Of a stretch of DNA of 52,780 nt, positions 16,850 through 25,189 are shown piece after piece; the first letter of the stretch is position 1; every line of letters begins with the position of its first letter. Below the pieces are notes generated by a model. The model did no database searches, was not told the DNA's origin, and saw only the letters and a program-made list of their open reading frames with translations. The translations under genes were made by a program, and so were the position numbers. This stretch comes from Candidatus Omnitrophota bacterium (GTDB lineage Bacteria; Hinthialibacterota; Hinthialibacteria; Hinthialibacterales; Hinthialibacteraceae), in the NCBI GenBank assembly GCA_040755155.1, contig JBFMBP010000107.1, positions 6,781 through 59,560 on the forward strand, read 5' to 3'.

Positions 16850-18235
16850 TTACTTCTCCCCCTCCGGCTTCTTGGCGATGGCGATGACCGATAGGCCGAA
16901 GGGTGTCTTGATAAAACGTTCCAGCCGCAGGAGAGGATGCAGCAACGTGAAGAAGTAGAGTTGGAATTTCGGCAAAACCTTTCGTTTCAAAATGCGTCCG
17001 TTGACGAACCAGCCGGGAACTCCCCACATATTATAGAAAAACATTTTCTCGATTTCGAATCCCGCTTGCCGCACCTTTTCTTCCAATTCCTTCTTCGTAT
17101 ATCGGCGAAAATGCTCCAGTCCAACGTCCAACGTACCAAAAAGCGCCTTGATGCAGGGAACCAGCAGAATCAAACGCCCGCCGGGAACCAGCAGCGATTT
17201 CATATTCAAGAGGGCATTGGCGTCGTCTTCGATATGCTCCAAAACGTTGAGGCAGATCACCGTATCGACGCCGCAGGATTTCAACTCGCCCGACGGCGGC
17301 TGCGAAGCGTCGAAGGGACGAATAAGCAGCCGCTCGTTCTGCACGAAGCGCTGGTTGAGAGTGCGGATGTGATTAGGCGACAAATCGGTGGCGACGACCA
17401 ATTCCTTACCCATCAAAAAACGGGTGAAATTGCCATTGCCGGAACCGATTTCCAAAACCCGGCTGCCCACAAGTCCTTTAATACGATCAAAAAAAATATG
17501 GTAATACTTATTGACGGTAGAGAGACGGAACAGCGTTTCCTCGCCGATATCAACCGTAGTAAGACGAGTGCGAATCAGCCAATAAAGCATAGAGAAGGCG
17601 TCCGTCCAACGCAGTTTCTTGCCATCTTCATAAGTTCGTCCCGCATAGGAAATAGGAACTTCGTAAACCCGCAGTTTCTTGCGGAACACGCGCCCCGTCA
17701 CTTCCGCCTCGAAGCCGAAACCGTTGGCGTAGAGGGGAATCGACTTGAGAATGCTGGCGCGAAACATTTTGTAGCCGGTCGACATGTCGGAGAGAATGGC
17801 ATTATACAGGACGTTGCAGATGCAGGTCAGCATTTTGTTGCCCAAGTAATGGGTCAACAGATGCACGCTGTGCGCCCCCACAAAGCGCGAGCCATAAACC
17901 ACGTCGGCCTTGCCCGATTCGATAATCTCCACCATTCGGGTATATTCTTCGGGGAAATATTCCAAGTCGGCGTCCTGAATCACGGCCAAATCGCCCGTAA
18001 TTTGCTCGATCGCCTCGCGAACAGCGGCCCCTTTGCCTTCGTTTTCTTCCTTGAAGATAACGTGAAGATGAGGCTTCTTTTGGATGAGATCGCTTAAAAC
18101 CTTGGCGGTTCCATCGGTGGATCCGTCGTCGACGATAATAATTTCCTTCTCGTAAGGCGCAGCTTCGACGCGGCGCACGATCTCTTCGATGGTATTGATT
18201 TCGTTATAAACCGGAATAATGACGGATAGCCGCAT
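16850..18235 (-). CDS. Fusion of GT2 glycosyltransferase and SAM-dependent methyltransferase
   Basis: The ATG at 18235 begins directly with the GT2 signature RLSVIIPVYNE; an upstream start at 18292 would add 19 unrelated residues. Residues 1-225 are a GT-A fold like dolichyl/polyprenyl-phosphate mannose synthase: IIIVDDGSTDGT near 32-43, the metal-binding QDADLEY near 87-93 and GSRFVG near 115. Residues about 245-440 are a class I methyltransferase, with motif I VLEIGSGNGNFTRFL near 260-274, an acidic residue in ATDLS and ICLNVLEHIEDD. The enzyme would load a sugar on a lipid carrier, and the second half would methylate an unknown acceptor. It is divergent from another GT2 gene, and both probably serve surface glycan synthesis. 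A GT2 with this methyltransferase in one chain is uncommon but not unique. Confidence 0.85.
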   Translation of the reverse strand: MRLSVIIPVYNEINTIEEIVRRVEAAPYEKEIIIVDDGSTDGTAKVLSDLIQKKPHLHVIFKEENEGKGAAVREAIEQITGDLAVIQDADLEYFPEEYTRMVEIIESGKADVVYGSRFVGAHSVHLLTHYLGNKMLTCICNVLYNAILSDMSTGYKMFRASILKSIPLYANGFGFEAEVTGRVFRKKLRVYEVPISYAGRTYEDGKKLRWTDAFSMLYWLIRTRLTTVDIGEETLFRLSTVNKYYHIFFDRIKGLVGSRVLEIGSGNGNFTRFLMGKELVVATDLSPNHIRTLNQRFVQNERLLIRPFDASQPPSGELKSCGVDTVICLNVLEHIEDDANALLNMKSLLVPGGRLILLVPCIKALFGTLDVGLEHFRRYTKKELEEKVRQAGFEIEKMFFYNMWGVPGWFVNGRILKRKVLPKFQLYFFTLLHPLLRLERFIKTPFGLSVIAIAKKPEGEK

Positions 18236-18369
18236 AATGATTTTTTCCGCAAAATCGCATGGACAGCGAAAGCTCGCGCACTTGATTATCATTTCCAGCC
18301 AGCCGCTTCTTGAAACGGACGGCGCCTCAGATTACTATGACCCGATCATTATACATAGAGGAGAACATT

Positions 18370-19575
18370 ATGCGGGGGGCTGCTAACCCTTCTTCCCTCG
18401 AACGCGGCTTGACCATCATTATACCCGCCTATAACGAAGAAGAAGCGATCGATCTTATCGTCCAGCGCTGTCTAGCGGCGCGGGAACCTATCGCAAAAGA
18501 AGCGAATTTGGACGCCGTGCGCGTTGTCGTCGTAGACGACGGTTCCAGAGATCGCACCTACGAACGGGCGAAGCAATACGTTCCCGAAATTACCCTTTTG
18601 CAGCACGAACGCAACAAGGGCTACGGCGCCGCTATCAAATACGGCTTCTGCGAAAGCTCGACGGAACTTGTCGGTTTTCTTGACGCCGACGGCACCTGCG
18701 ATCCGCTCTTTTTCAGCCGCCTGTGCCAGGAGCAAAAAAAGGGTAATTACGACGTAGTCTTAGGCAATCGCATGGGCGCCCAGAGCGAAATCCCCGCAAT
18801 CCGGCGATTGGGCAATATGATTTTCGCGACGCTGCTGGGCGTATTGTCGCATACGCTCATTCAAGATACCGCTAGCGGGATGCGCGTCATCAAGAAAACG
18901 TCACTGCCGCGCCTCTATCCCCTGCCTGATGGATTGCATTTCACTCCGGCCATGAGTTCTCGAGTGTTGTTCCATCCCGAACTGACGCTCTCCGAAGTGG
19001 AAATGCCCTACGCCGAGCGCATCGGCGAATCCAAGTTGAGCGTAATAAAAGACGGCGTGCGCTTCTTGCGCGTGATTTTGGAAATGGCGTTGATCTACCG
19101 CCCGCTGCTGTTCTTCGGGGCGGCGTCGCTGCTTCTTTTTTTAGCTTGCCTGATCTATGCGCCGGGATTGATGCTCGGTCTTTGGAAATCGCGCTACCTG
19201 GCTGAAGATCGTATATTCCGATTTTTAGGTGTAATTACGTTTTTCGTCGGCGGATTGACGCTGATGACGGCGGGCATGTTGACGCAAAAACTCGTTGCGC
19301 ATCTCCATGATTACCGCCATAAAAACACCAAGATCATCAACGCTTTTTTCCTTTGGTTATCCCCGGTCGGCGTTGTCAGCCTGCTTTTAGGAGTCGGGAT
19401 CAACATCGCTCCCCTGCGGGAATATTTATTAAGCGGAGAGATTACGCACCATCCCTGGACGTTCATCGCCGTCGGAGCCTTTCTCGTATTGACAGGCATC
19501 CAAATTCTCGCCATAAGCGCCTTGAATTTCGTAATCGATCTAGTAACCCGTCATCGCTCCGAAAATGAACAGTGA
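18370..19575 (+). CDS. GT2 family glycosyltransferase with C-terminal membrane segments (polyprenyl-phosphate sugar transferase-like)
   Basis: The ATG at 18370 is chosen because GAGGAG lies just upstream; a frame opening at 18310 would add a non-family N-terminus. The 401-residue product has the GT-A signatures TIIIPAYNEEEAID, VVVVDDGSRDRT and the acidic LDADGTCD, then GNRMGAQSEIP and a DTASGMRV motif seen in polyprenyl-phosphate glucosyl/mannosyl transferases. From about residue 245 to the end there are four hydrophobic segments, giving a membrane anchor. It should transfer a nucleotide-activated sugar to a lipid carrier on the cytoplasmic face. It is divergent from the GT2-methyltransferase fusion, 134 bases apart, so the two probably share a promoter region. 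Confidence 0.82.
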   Translation: MRGAANPSSLERGLTIIIPAYNEEEAIDLIVQRCLAAREPIAKEANLDAVRVVVVDDGSRDRTYERAKQYVPEITLLQHERNKGYGAAIKYGFCESSTELVGFLDADGTCDPLFFSRLCQEQKKGNYDVVLGNRMGAQSEIPAIRRLGNMIFATLLGVLSHTLIQDTASGMRVIKKTSLPRLYPLPDGLHFTPAMSSRVLFHPELTLSEVEMPYAERIGESKLSVIKDGVRFLRVILEMALIYRPLLFFGAASLLLFLACLIYAPGLMLGLWKSRYLAEDRIFRFLGVITFFVGGLTLMTAGMLTQKLVAHLHDYRHKNTKIINAFFLWLSPVGVVSLLLGVGINIAPLREYLLSGEITHHPWTFIAVGAFLVLTGIQILAISALNFVIDLVTRHRSENEQ

Positions 19576-19920
19576 CAGGGAGACAAGGAGACTAAGTCCC
19601 AAAGTCCCGTAGGGTGGGCTCAAAGCGAAGCGTAGCCCACCACTCATCACTCTTCTGAAACTCCTTAGGTAAGTCATGTAAAATGCGCCCAAAAGATTGG
19701 GTGGCAAGGGCAAACCGCCATCCCAGCCTTGAAAGGCTGGGCTATTTTCAAATGCCCCTTTAAAGGGGCAAACGACAATAGCCTGCCGTTTCAACGGCGG
19801 GGCGGCAGGGCGTTTCTTCCTGCAATCGCCGAGAGCCTTTCCTCGGTAGGGGGGCTCATCATTCATCATTCATCATTCAATATTCAAAATTCCATTAACG
19901 TCCCCATTTTGCGCCCCGCC
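19576..19920. repeat. Cluster of intergenic repeats
   Basis: No gene is supported. In order it holds a GGGAGACAAGGAGAC stretch, the GGGTGGGCTCAAAGCGAAGC / GTAGCCCACC inverted repeat at about 19608-19643 (relatives at 33070-33112 and 50550-50586), the multi-hairpin repeat copy b at 19733-19803, and an ATTCATC heptamer repeat at about 19858-19880. Confidence 0.7.
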
Positions 19921-20070
19921 CTACAATAACAGAGGGACTTTCTCGCGGCGCGCGCCGAACAGTCCCAGCCGCACTCGCCTGTAAATAGCGAAGTCGAAGA
20001 GGATGGCATCGTCGATAACCTTGCTCAGCTTTTTGGGTGGGCATCGGTGAATGAGTAGCGGGGGTGGAAC
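19921..20070 (-). pseudogene. Possible C-terminal fragment of a decayed gene
   Basis: On the minus strand a frame with coding-like, GC-rich third positions runs from after a TGA at 20071-20073 to a TAG at 19921-19923. It encodes KKLSKVIDDAILFDFAIYRR followed by a basic tail. There is no start codon with a ribosome-binding sequence, and the upstream part is broken. It could be the end of a lost gene; I do not recognise the family. It overlaps inverted repeats, so it could also be non-coding. Confidence 0.25.
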
Positions 20071-20300
20071 TCACGATCGTTTCGCCATGTTGGGATTGGA
20101 ATGGTGAAGCGATCGCCTGGGAACCGGCCTGCCTATAGGGCAGTGAAGCCCCCTGGCGAAATCGGTAAACCGAGAAAAAAGTTGGATCGAACCGCAGGGC
20201 GGCAAGGAAATTTTATCTTTCATTCATTGATCTTTTCCCTCTCAACTCGGAAAAAGAAAAATGAAAGAAAAAGATAAATGCCGTATCTTTGCCGCCCCGG
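20071..20300 (+). ncRNA. Candidate structured RNA or hairpin element
   Basis: A 15-base-pair stem pairs 20074-20088 with 20101-20115. It includes two G-U wobbles that only pair in plus-strand RNA. A small CTGCC/GGCAG hairpin is at 20129-20143 and a TCGG-TAAA-CCGA hairpin at 20162-20173. A long hairpin runs from GGGCGGCAA (20197-20205) to TTGCCGCCC (20289-20297). It has an inner perfect 9-bp stem TTTATCTTT (20212-20220)/AAAGATAAA (20270-20278) and further pairing towards the apex. No open frame explains it and it matches no RNA family I recognise. It could equally be a small non-autonomous mobile element. Confidence 0.35.
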
Positions 20301-20633
20301 TCTTCCATTAAAAAAAACGCTCTAATTCCTAGGGGATATCCTTGATGATGTTATCTTCCGCAAATTCCCTTGTAATCTTTTCGGTTCCTTATATCACATT
20401 CGCATCTTCACGATTCTATACATACTCCATTTTCCGATCCTGATTATCCTTGCCATCCCGATTTCAACAATGAGTTACCTCCGTGAAATCCCCAAAAATC
20501 CGCGTAATCCGTGATTCAAAAATTCGTGGATTTCGCTTTTTCCTCGTGTTTTCGTGGTTCAAACCTGCAAACGCAAAGAAATCATCCTGATCATCCTTCC
20601 ATCCTGCCCATCCAGATTCAGACATCTTTTCCA
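20300..20633. repeat. Intergenic region with CACGAAA/GTGGATTT-type and ATCCTG-type repeats
   Basis: No gene is supported. The stretch from about 20460 to 20580 is made of direct and inverted words such as CCGTGAAATCC, CCGTGATTC and CGTGTTTTCGTGG. It is flanked by ATCCTGAT / ATCCTTCCATCCTG words like those at 37510-37585. The same family recurs at 16655-16790, 24765-24830 and 52255-52440. Confidence 0.6.
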
Positions 20634-21641
20634 TCACAAAATCGCGCCGCGTTTTTCCTTCGGCGCCAGGCCGAGGCTTTCCAGTGTTTTCCATAAGCCC
20701 ATTTTCAACGGTGTGCGGGAGTATCCCAATTCGGCGATGGCTTTTTGCGAAGAATACCGCCAGTGGTTTTTATAAATATCCACAACGTCGCGTGTCAATC
20801 GCGGAAGATAATTCGACGACAGCCGCGCTCGCCATTCTTCCACGGCGCCCAACGCTTTCGCCGCCCAAAAGGGAATGCGGCGGCGCGGGCGGCGAACGCC
20901 GGTGATCTCCTCCAGCATTTCGAACAACTCCGCCAACGACGCGTCTTCGCCGCCGAGAATATAACGTTCGCCTTGGCGTCCTTTCTCCAAGGCCAATAAG
21001 TGGCCTTTCACCACGTCGTCCACGTAGGAAAACGTCATCCGCATATCGCCCGCGCCAATGGTTCCGGGAACTTTGCGCTTGACGAAATCCTCCACCAGTT
21101 TGGTAATGGCGCTTCCCTGCGTCGCCTTGCCGGGACCGTAGATAAAAGCGGGATAGACGATGACGATGTCTAGCCCCTTATTCGCAAATTGCCGCGCCCG
21201 TTTTTCCGCCGCTGCTTTGCTTTTGGCGTAATTGGTTATGGTATTGGCGGAATGATCCCAATTTTCATCCGCCGGAGCAGCGTCCGTCGGCCCAAGTGCG
21301 AAGAACGAAGACGTATAGATAACGCGGGATGTTCCCATCCGCATGGCGGCGTTCATGACGTTTTCCATGCCGTTTACATTGACGCGATAAAATGCGCCGG
21401 GATCGCGCTCCCAAATGGAAACCAGCGCCGCGCTATGAATGACGGCCTCACAGCCATGCAGAGCGGAGTGCAGCGAGTCCGGTTCGAGGATGTCCCCCAG
21501 CGCGATTTCCGCTTCAGGCGGCAAGAGGCCGGGATCGGGCGCGCGGCGGCAGAGCGCGCGGACGCCTAGCCCCTGCAGCGCCGCTTCCCGAACAATAGCG
21601 CCGCCGAGATACCCCGTCGCGCCAGTAATGAGAATCTTCAT
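20634..21641 (-). CDS. NAD(P)-dependent epimerase/dehydratase-like protein (extended SDR, dihydroflavonol reductase-like)
   Basis: The ATG at 21641 is used because it opens on the Rossmann strand MKILITGATGYLGGAIV and has GAGGCG upstream; the frame continues to 21701 without meaning. The TGATGYLGG loop binds NAD(P). The catalytic residues are the Thr/Ser of VIYTSSFFALG and the YxxxK of NYAKSKAAAE (near 145). A conserved YPAFIYGPG follows near 170. The 335-residue length fits extended SDRs close to HpnA and dihydroflavonol-4-reductases. It may modify a sugar nucleotide, sterol or hopanoid-type substrate. It lies downstream of the flippase gene on the same strand but is separated by a long repeat, so joint transcription is uncertain. 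The substrate is not determinable. Confidence 0.8.
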   Translation of the reverse strand: MKILITGATGYLGGAIVREAALQGLGVRALCRRAPDPGLLPPEAEIALGDILEPDSLHSALHGCEAVIHSAALVSIWERDPGAFYRVNVNGMENVMNAAMRMGTSRVIYTSSFFALGPTDAAPADENWDHSANTITNYAKSKAAAEKRARQFANKGLDIVIVYPAFIYGPGKATQGSAITKLVEDFVKRKVPGTIGAGDMRMTFSYVDDVVKGHLLALEKGRQGERYILGGEDASLAELFEMLEEITGVRRPRRRIPFWAAKALGAVEEWRARLSSNYLPRLTRDVVDIYKNHWRYSSQKAIAELGYSRTPLKMGLWKTLESLGLAPKEKRGAIL

Positions 21642-21667
21642 GAGTATCGCCTCGAATAACTCATAGT

Positions 21668-21882
21668 ATGCGCCCTTGGAGCGCAGGCATCCCGCCTGCA
21701 TGATGCTCTAACCTCTTTTAGCGGCGAATGGGCTTTCTCTCGATAGCATTTTTGCTTTGCGAAAACATGAAAAAAACCGAATTCCGCTATATTTCTCCTG
21801 CCAACCTTTAAAGGCAGGCCTGCTTTCAATGCCCCTTTAAAGGGGCAAACGATAATAGCCCACCGTTTCAACGGTGGGTTTA
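21668..21882 (+). repeat. Composite ~215-bp repeat, copy A (contains multi-hairpin repeat copy c)
   Basis: Begins with GGAGCGCAGGCATCCCGCCT, continues through GCGAATGGGCT and GCGAAAACATGAAAAAAACCG, and ends with the triple-hairpin unit (GCCCCTTTAAAGGGGC then CCCACCGTTTCAACGGTGGG). It matches 24553-24766 along its length in the same orientation, on the other side of the flippase operon. Confidence 0.75.
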
Positions 21883-21905
21883 CTGTTGCTCACTGCTCAC
21901 TGCCA

Positions 21906-23324
21906 TTATGTTTTCAAAGCGCTTCTCCACCGCCGCAGTTCCGCCAGCGTAAATACGCCGAAGAGATAGGCGTAGAGCAACAAAAACGCCCCATAAAAAA
22001 AGGGGATCAGAAATATGGTTTTAAAGGGAATGATCCACGCCGAAAATCCCGCCAAAGCGGAAATCCCCAAAATTTCCAACGGTTTCCGTAAAGGAAAGGA
22101 TAAAGCGAACAAGCGCCGTCCCGCCGCCGACATGATGAGAAACAACGCCAATTGCGAGAGCAGAGAAGCGAACGCCGCCCCAACCTGTTCGTACCAGCGG
22201 ATAAAGACCCAATTCGTAAGGAAGGATATAACGACGGCCAATCCCGTAAAAAGCGCCAGCCACCGCTGACGGTTGCGGGAAGTGAAGACGATGATGACCA
22301 GCGTATTGAGCATGGAAAGATTCAAATTGATAATGAGAATGCGCAGCACGTCGCCCGTTAACGGCTCCGCTTTGGGAATCAAACTCATCCACTCGGAAGA
22401 CCATATCCCCAACAGAAACGTAAGAGGAAGCGTATAAGCCAACAACAGAATCACTGACTTTTCAAACAAACGGCGATAAGCGTCGTCGTCCGTTTCATGA
22501 TAGCGCGAGAGAACGGGATAAATGGCGATAAGGTAGCCAGTCAATAAAAGCGTAAATCCTTCCACCAGCTGGCTGGCGTAGGCGTAAGGAGCGACTGGAT
22601 CCGAGCCGCCCATCATATATTCGATCATCATCACGTCCAGCGTCATATAAAAAGTGTTGAAGAAATCGTAAAGAGCCAACGGCCACGATTCCAAAAACAT
22701 ATAGCGAAACGTGGGCAAGGTCAGTTTGATGGAAGAATAGGAAAAGAAACGAAAGGAGACGATCGCCAAAAGCAAGAACCAAATAAAAAATTCCAAAGAA
22801 ATCGAAAACGAAGTCAAAACCAACGGCCAGGAATACCAAAGAATGATAAACAACGAAAGAAGAGAAATTAGGCGCGACGGCAGATTGGTGTAGAAAACGT
22901 ATTCCATCCGCTCGATAGCCGTGAAGCAACTGCGGATCACTCCCGCAAACGCCACCATCGCCGAACCGCTCAAACAAGCGTAAATAACTGCCAATTCACT
23001 CCAACTCTTGCCCCGCGTCCCCTTAAGATAAAAGAATATCCCCACGAAAAAAAGCAGCCCCAGCGCGCTTTTTACCGCCAAGCCATGCAGACAATAGGTA
23101 GGAACTTTTTCGTGATCGCGCGCGCCATCGCGAGAGATGAGGTTGTCCAGTCCGCCGTCCATAAAATGACGGCCCAGCTTGCCGATGTTAAGAGCGAAAT
23201 TGATAAGGCCGTAATCCGGCGTGGATAGAAACGCCGCTAACAGCAAATAGCGGATGATCCCCGTCGCCCGCCCGAAAATATTGAACAGGCTCATGAAGAC
23301 GGAATTGCGCACGATGGGCTTCAC
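21906..23324 (-). CDS. Polysaccharide flippase, MOP superfamily (Wzx/RfbX-like)
   Basis: The 472-residue protein has about twelve to fourteen hydrophobic segments and the family opening KPIVRNSVFMSLFNIFGRAT. A membrane segment with TPDYGLINFALNIG follows, then a cytoplasmic loop DGGLDNLISRDGARD. This is the usual N-terminal pattern of Wzx-type flippases that carry lipid-linked glycan units across the inner membrane. The start codon overlaps the stop of the upstream TPR-like gene by four bases, so the two form an operon. Flanking glycosyltransferases fit a surface-glycan role. Direct composite repeats lie on both sides of the pair (21668-21882 and 24553-24766). The carried glycan is unknown. 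Confidence 0.85.
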   Translation of the reverse strand: MKPIVRNSVFMSLFNIFGRATGIIRYLLLAAFLSTPDYGLINFALNIGKLGRHFMDGGLDNLISRDGARDHEKVPTYCLHGLAVKSALGLLFFVGIFFYLKGTRGKSWSELAVIYACLSGSAMVAFAGVIRSCFTAIERMEYVFYTNLPSRLISLLSLFIILWYSWPLVLTSFSISLEFFIWFLLLAIVSFRFFSYSSIKLTLPTFRYMFLESWPLALYDFFNTFYMTLDVMMIEYMMGGSDPVAPYAYASQLVEGFTLLLTGYLIAIYPVLSRYHETDDDAYRRLFEKSVILLLAYTLPLTFLLGIWSSEWMSLIPKAEPLTGDVLRILIINLNLSMLNTLVIIVFTSRNRQRWLALFTGLAVVISFLTNWVFIRWYEQVGAAFASLLSQLALFLIMSAAGRRLFALSFPLRKPLEILGISALAGFSAWIIPFKTIFLIPFFYGAFLLLYAYLFGVFTLAELRRWRSALKT

Positions 23325-24520
23325 AGCGCAGGCTCCGGTTTTTGCAGGATAAGGCGCAGCTCGCCAATGGAAATCAAGGGCGTCTCGCCGGAAGGCAGGC
23401 TGTCCAACTCGTCCATAAATAAATGGATATCGATCAGATTGCGCAGCTGCGGCGCGGTTTCGAAGGGGATATCGAAATTCCCTTCCTTGCGATCGGCGGC
23501 GACATCGAGGCTTTTCGTCTCGCTATTCCACTTCATCAGCAGCCGAAAGGGACGCCGCAGGGGATTCTTGATATTCAAATGCAATAAGATTTTCCCTTCC
23601 TGGGCGGCTTGAGGAACATAGGCGTCCGCCCGAATGCGTCCATCGTGAAGCAGCAACAGACGGCCATCCCGAAACGAACGCGGCGCGTAAAAAGAAGTAA
23701 GCAAATCGCCGTCTTCGGGATAAAGCTTATTGAATGCGGTTCCGCCCACAAAATGGAGGAAATATGCGGCGCAATAATCTTTGGGATTCTTTTTCGAATA
23801 CTCGCACAGGAAATCCGCCGCCGCGTTTTTATCGCCAGCGGCGCAGGCCGATAGCCCCTTGAGAAATCCGGCGGCTTCGCCCTGAAAAACGCTTATAGGA
23901 AAAGGACGAACGTCATCCAAGATATTTTCCGAAGCGAAGCGTAAATAATGGTATAAAGTTAAACCATCGCTCGCTTCCCAGGGAATGGAATGCCGCGTTT
24001 TCAAGAGGCAGATTTTATATCCTGCTTTCAAGGCCAGCTCGCCGGAATCGTACTCCCAAACCGAAGCGTATTTCTCGATCGCCGCCGTCGCCGAAGCGGG
24101 ATCTCTGCCGCGTAGGCGGCTTTCGAGCAACTCCCCCAATTGAAACTGCGGCCAACCGTGGCGCACGGCGGGATATAGACGAATGGCTTCTTCCAGATGC
24201 GCTTTGGCTTTCTCTTGAAATTGCGCGCCGTTCCGCGCCAGGAGGGTGCCTGCGATGCGGAAATGGGCGTCGGCCGCCGGACGCAGCTCCTCGCCGCCGG
24301 GTTCGGCGCCAAGGCCGGAAGCGAGAAAATCGGCGCAGTCTTCCGCCTCGGCCAGAGCGCCGCCGATCTCGCTTTTGGAAGCGATATCATCCAATAGGCG
24401 CTCGAAATAGGCCTCGCCGGGTTGGCGCAGTCCGACGAATAGCGCCGCCCCCGTAAACAGCAAAATCAAACTGCAAGCCGCCAGAATTTTTATTGAGTAG
24501 GAAGGCATGGAATCGCTCAA
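23321..24520 (-). CDS. Membrane-anchored TPR-like protein of unknown function
   Basis: This 399-residue protein has one N-terminal anchor (SIKILAACSLILLFTGAALFVGL, residues 8-30), so most of it should lie outside the cytoplasm. Residues 50-270 are helix-rich and look like degenerate TPR or Sel1-like repeats (QFQEKAKAHLEEAIRLYPAV; ACAAGDKNAAADFLCEYSKK). Residues 290-395 are predicted beta-rich (LHLNIKNPLRRPFRLLMKW), possibly a small accessory domain. Its stop overlaps the flippase ATG by four bases, which suggests a role in assembling the same glycan. I do not recognise a named family; the TPR assignment is by eye. Confidence 0.6.
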   Translation of the reverse strand: MSDSMPSYSIKILAACSLILLFTGAALFVGLRQPGEAYFERLLDDIASKSEIGGALAEAEDCADFLASGLGAEPGGEELRPAADAHFRIAGTLLARNGAQFQEKAKAHLEEAIRLYPAVRHGWPQFQLGELLESRLRGRDPASATAAIEKYASVWEYDSGELALKAGYKICLLKTRHSIPWEASDGLTLYHYLRFASENILDDVRPFPISVFQGEAAGFLKGLSACAAGDKNAAADFLCEYSKKNPKDYCAAYFLHFVGGTAFNKLYPEDGDLLTSFYAPRSFRDGRLLLLHDGRIRADAYVPQAAQEGKILLHLNIKNPLRRPFRLLMKWNSETKSLDVAADRKEGNFDIPFETAPQLRNLIDIHLFMDELDSLPSGETPLISIGELRLILQKPEPAL

Positions 24521-24552
24521 GAATTTTAATATAGTATTTACTCAAGTTACGC

Positions 24553-24766
24553 CGCCAGGGAGCGCGGGCGTCACGCCTGCCTGGTGGAATCATCCTCCCA
24601 AGGCGCGAATGGGCTATATATCTCTTGCGTTTTTGCATCGCGAAAGCATGGAAAAAACGAATTCTACGATATTCCTTCTCCCAGCCTTAAAAGGCTGTTG
24701 CTGTTGCCAAATGCTCCTTTAAAGGGGCAAACGGTAATAGCCCGCCGTTTCAACGGCGGGTTGAGA
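24553..24766 (+). repeat. Composite ~215-bp repeat, copy B (contains multi-hairpin repeat copy d)
   Basis: Order of parts is the same as in 21668-21882: GGAGCGCGGGCGTCACGCCT, GCGAATGGGCT, GCGAAAGCATGGAAAAAACG, then the hairpin units ending CCCGCCGTTTCAACGGCGGG. The two copies are direct repeats about 2.9 kb apart. A CGTGG-TTTTC-type repeat follows at 24765-24830. Confidence 0.75.
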
Positions 24767-24880
24767 AAGGATTCCTTTTTCGTGGTTTTCTTTTTCCTTT
24801 CGCGTTTTCGCGATTCGATGTGAGACGCAAACCATTTTCCTCTTTTTTCATCGCGCATAACATGAGTCTTTTATTTCCGG

Positions 24881-25189
24881 CTACAATTTTTTCCTTTTCT
24901 TCTTCTTTTTCTCCTGTTTGGCGGTGGGATGGCGGCGGATGAGCATGTAGAGTACGCCGAACCCCCCAAAGAAAATCACGATGGATAAAAGCGCTTCCGG
25001 CTTCGCCGAATAGAAAAAATCTTCCTTTTTCGCTTCTTTGCCGATTTCGTCTTTCTCCGGCTCCAACGAATTCCTTTGAACCGTTGCAGTCGCATCGCCG
25101 ATCTGCTCGTCCTCGGCGGCGGATAAAAGCATAGGCCGCTCATTCCATACGAACAACAAAAGAAGAAGAGAAACGATGATGCTTTTCAT
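24881..25189 (-). CDS. Small exported protein with C-terminal membrane anchor and lysine-rich tail
   Basis: This 102-residue product starts at ATG 25189 with a signal peptide (KSIIVSLLLLLFVWNERPML). A short acidic spacer follows (EPEKDEIGKEAKKED), then a membrane segment at about residues 68-85 (ALLSIVIFFGGFGVLYMLI) and a tail of mostly lysine (EKKKKKRKKL). The hydrophobic segment plus basic tail recalls C-terminal sorting signals, but no LPxTG or PEP motif precedes it and no sortase or exosortase gene is in view. It may simply be a two-pass small membrane protein. There is no homology I can name. Confidence 0.5.
   Translation of the reverse strand: MKSIIVSLLLLLFVWNERPMLLSAAEDEQIGDATATVQRNSLEPEKDEIGKEAKKEDFFYSAKPEALLSIVIFFGGFGVLYMLIRRHPTAKQEKKKKKRKKL

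Noticed and set aside
16937-18097. Plus-strand frame (386 codons) opposite the GT2-methyltransferase fusion
   Set aside because: The minus-strand protein has clear GT2 and methyltransferase motifs; the plus frame has none.
24881-25189. Exosortase or sortase target signal in the small lysine-tailed protein
   Set aside because: The hydrophobic segment and basic tail look similar, but no LPxTG or PEP motif comes before it and no sorting enzyme is present.
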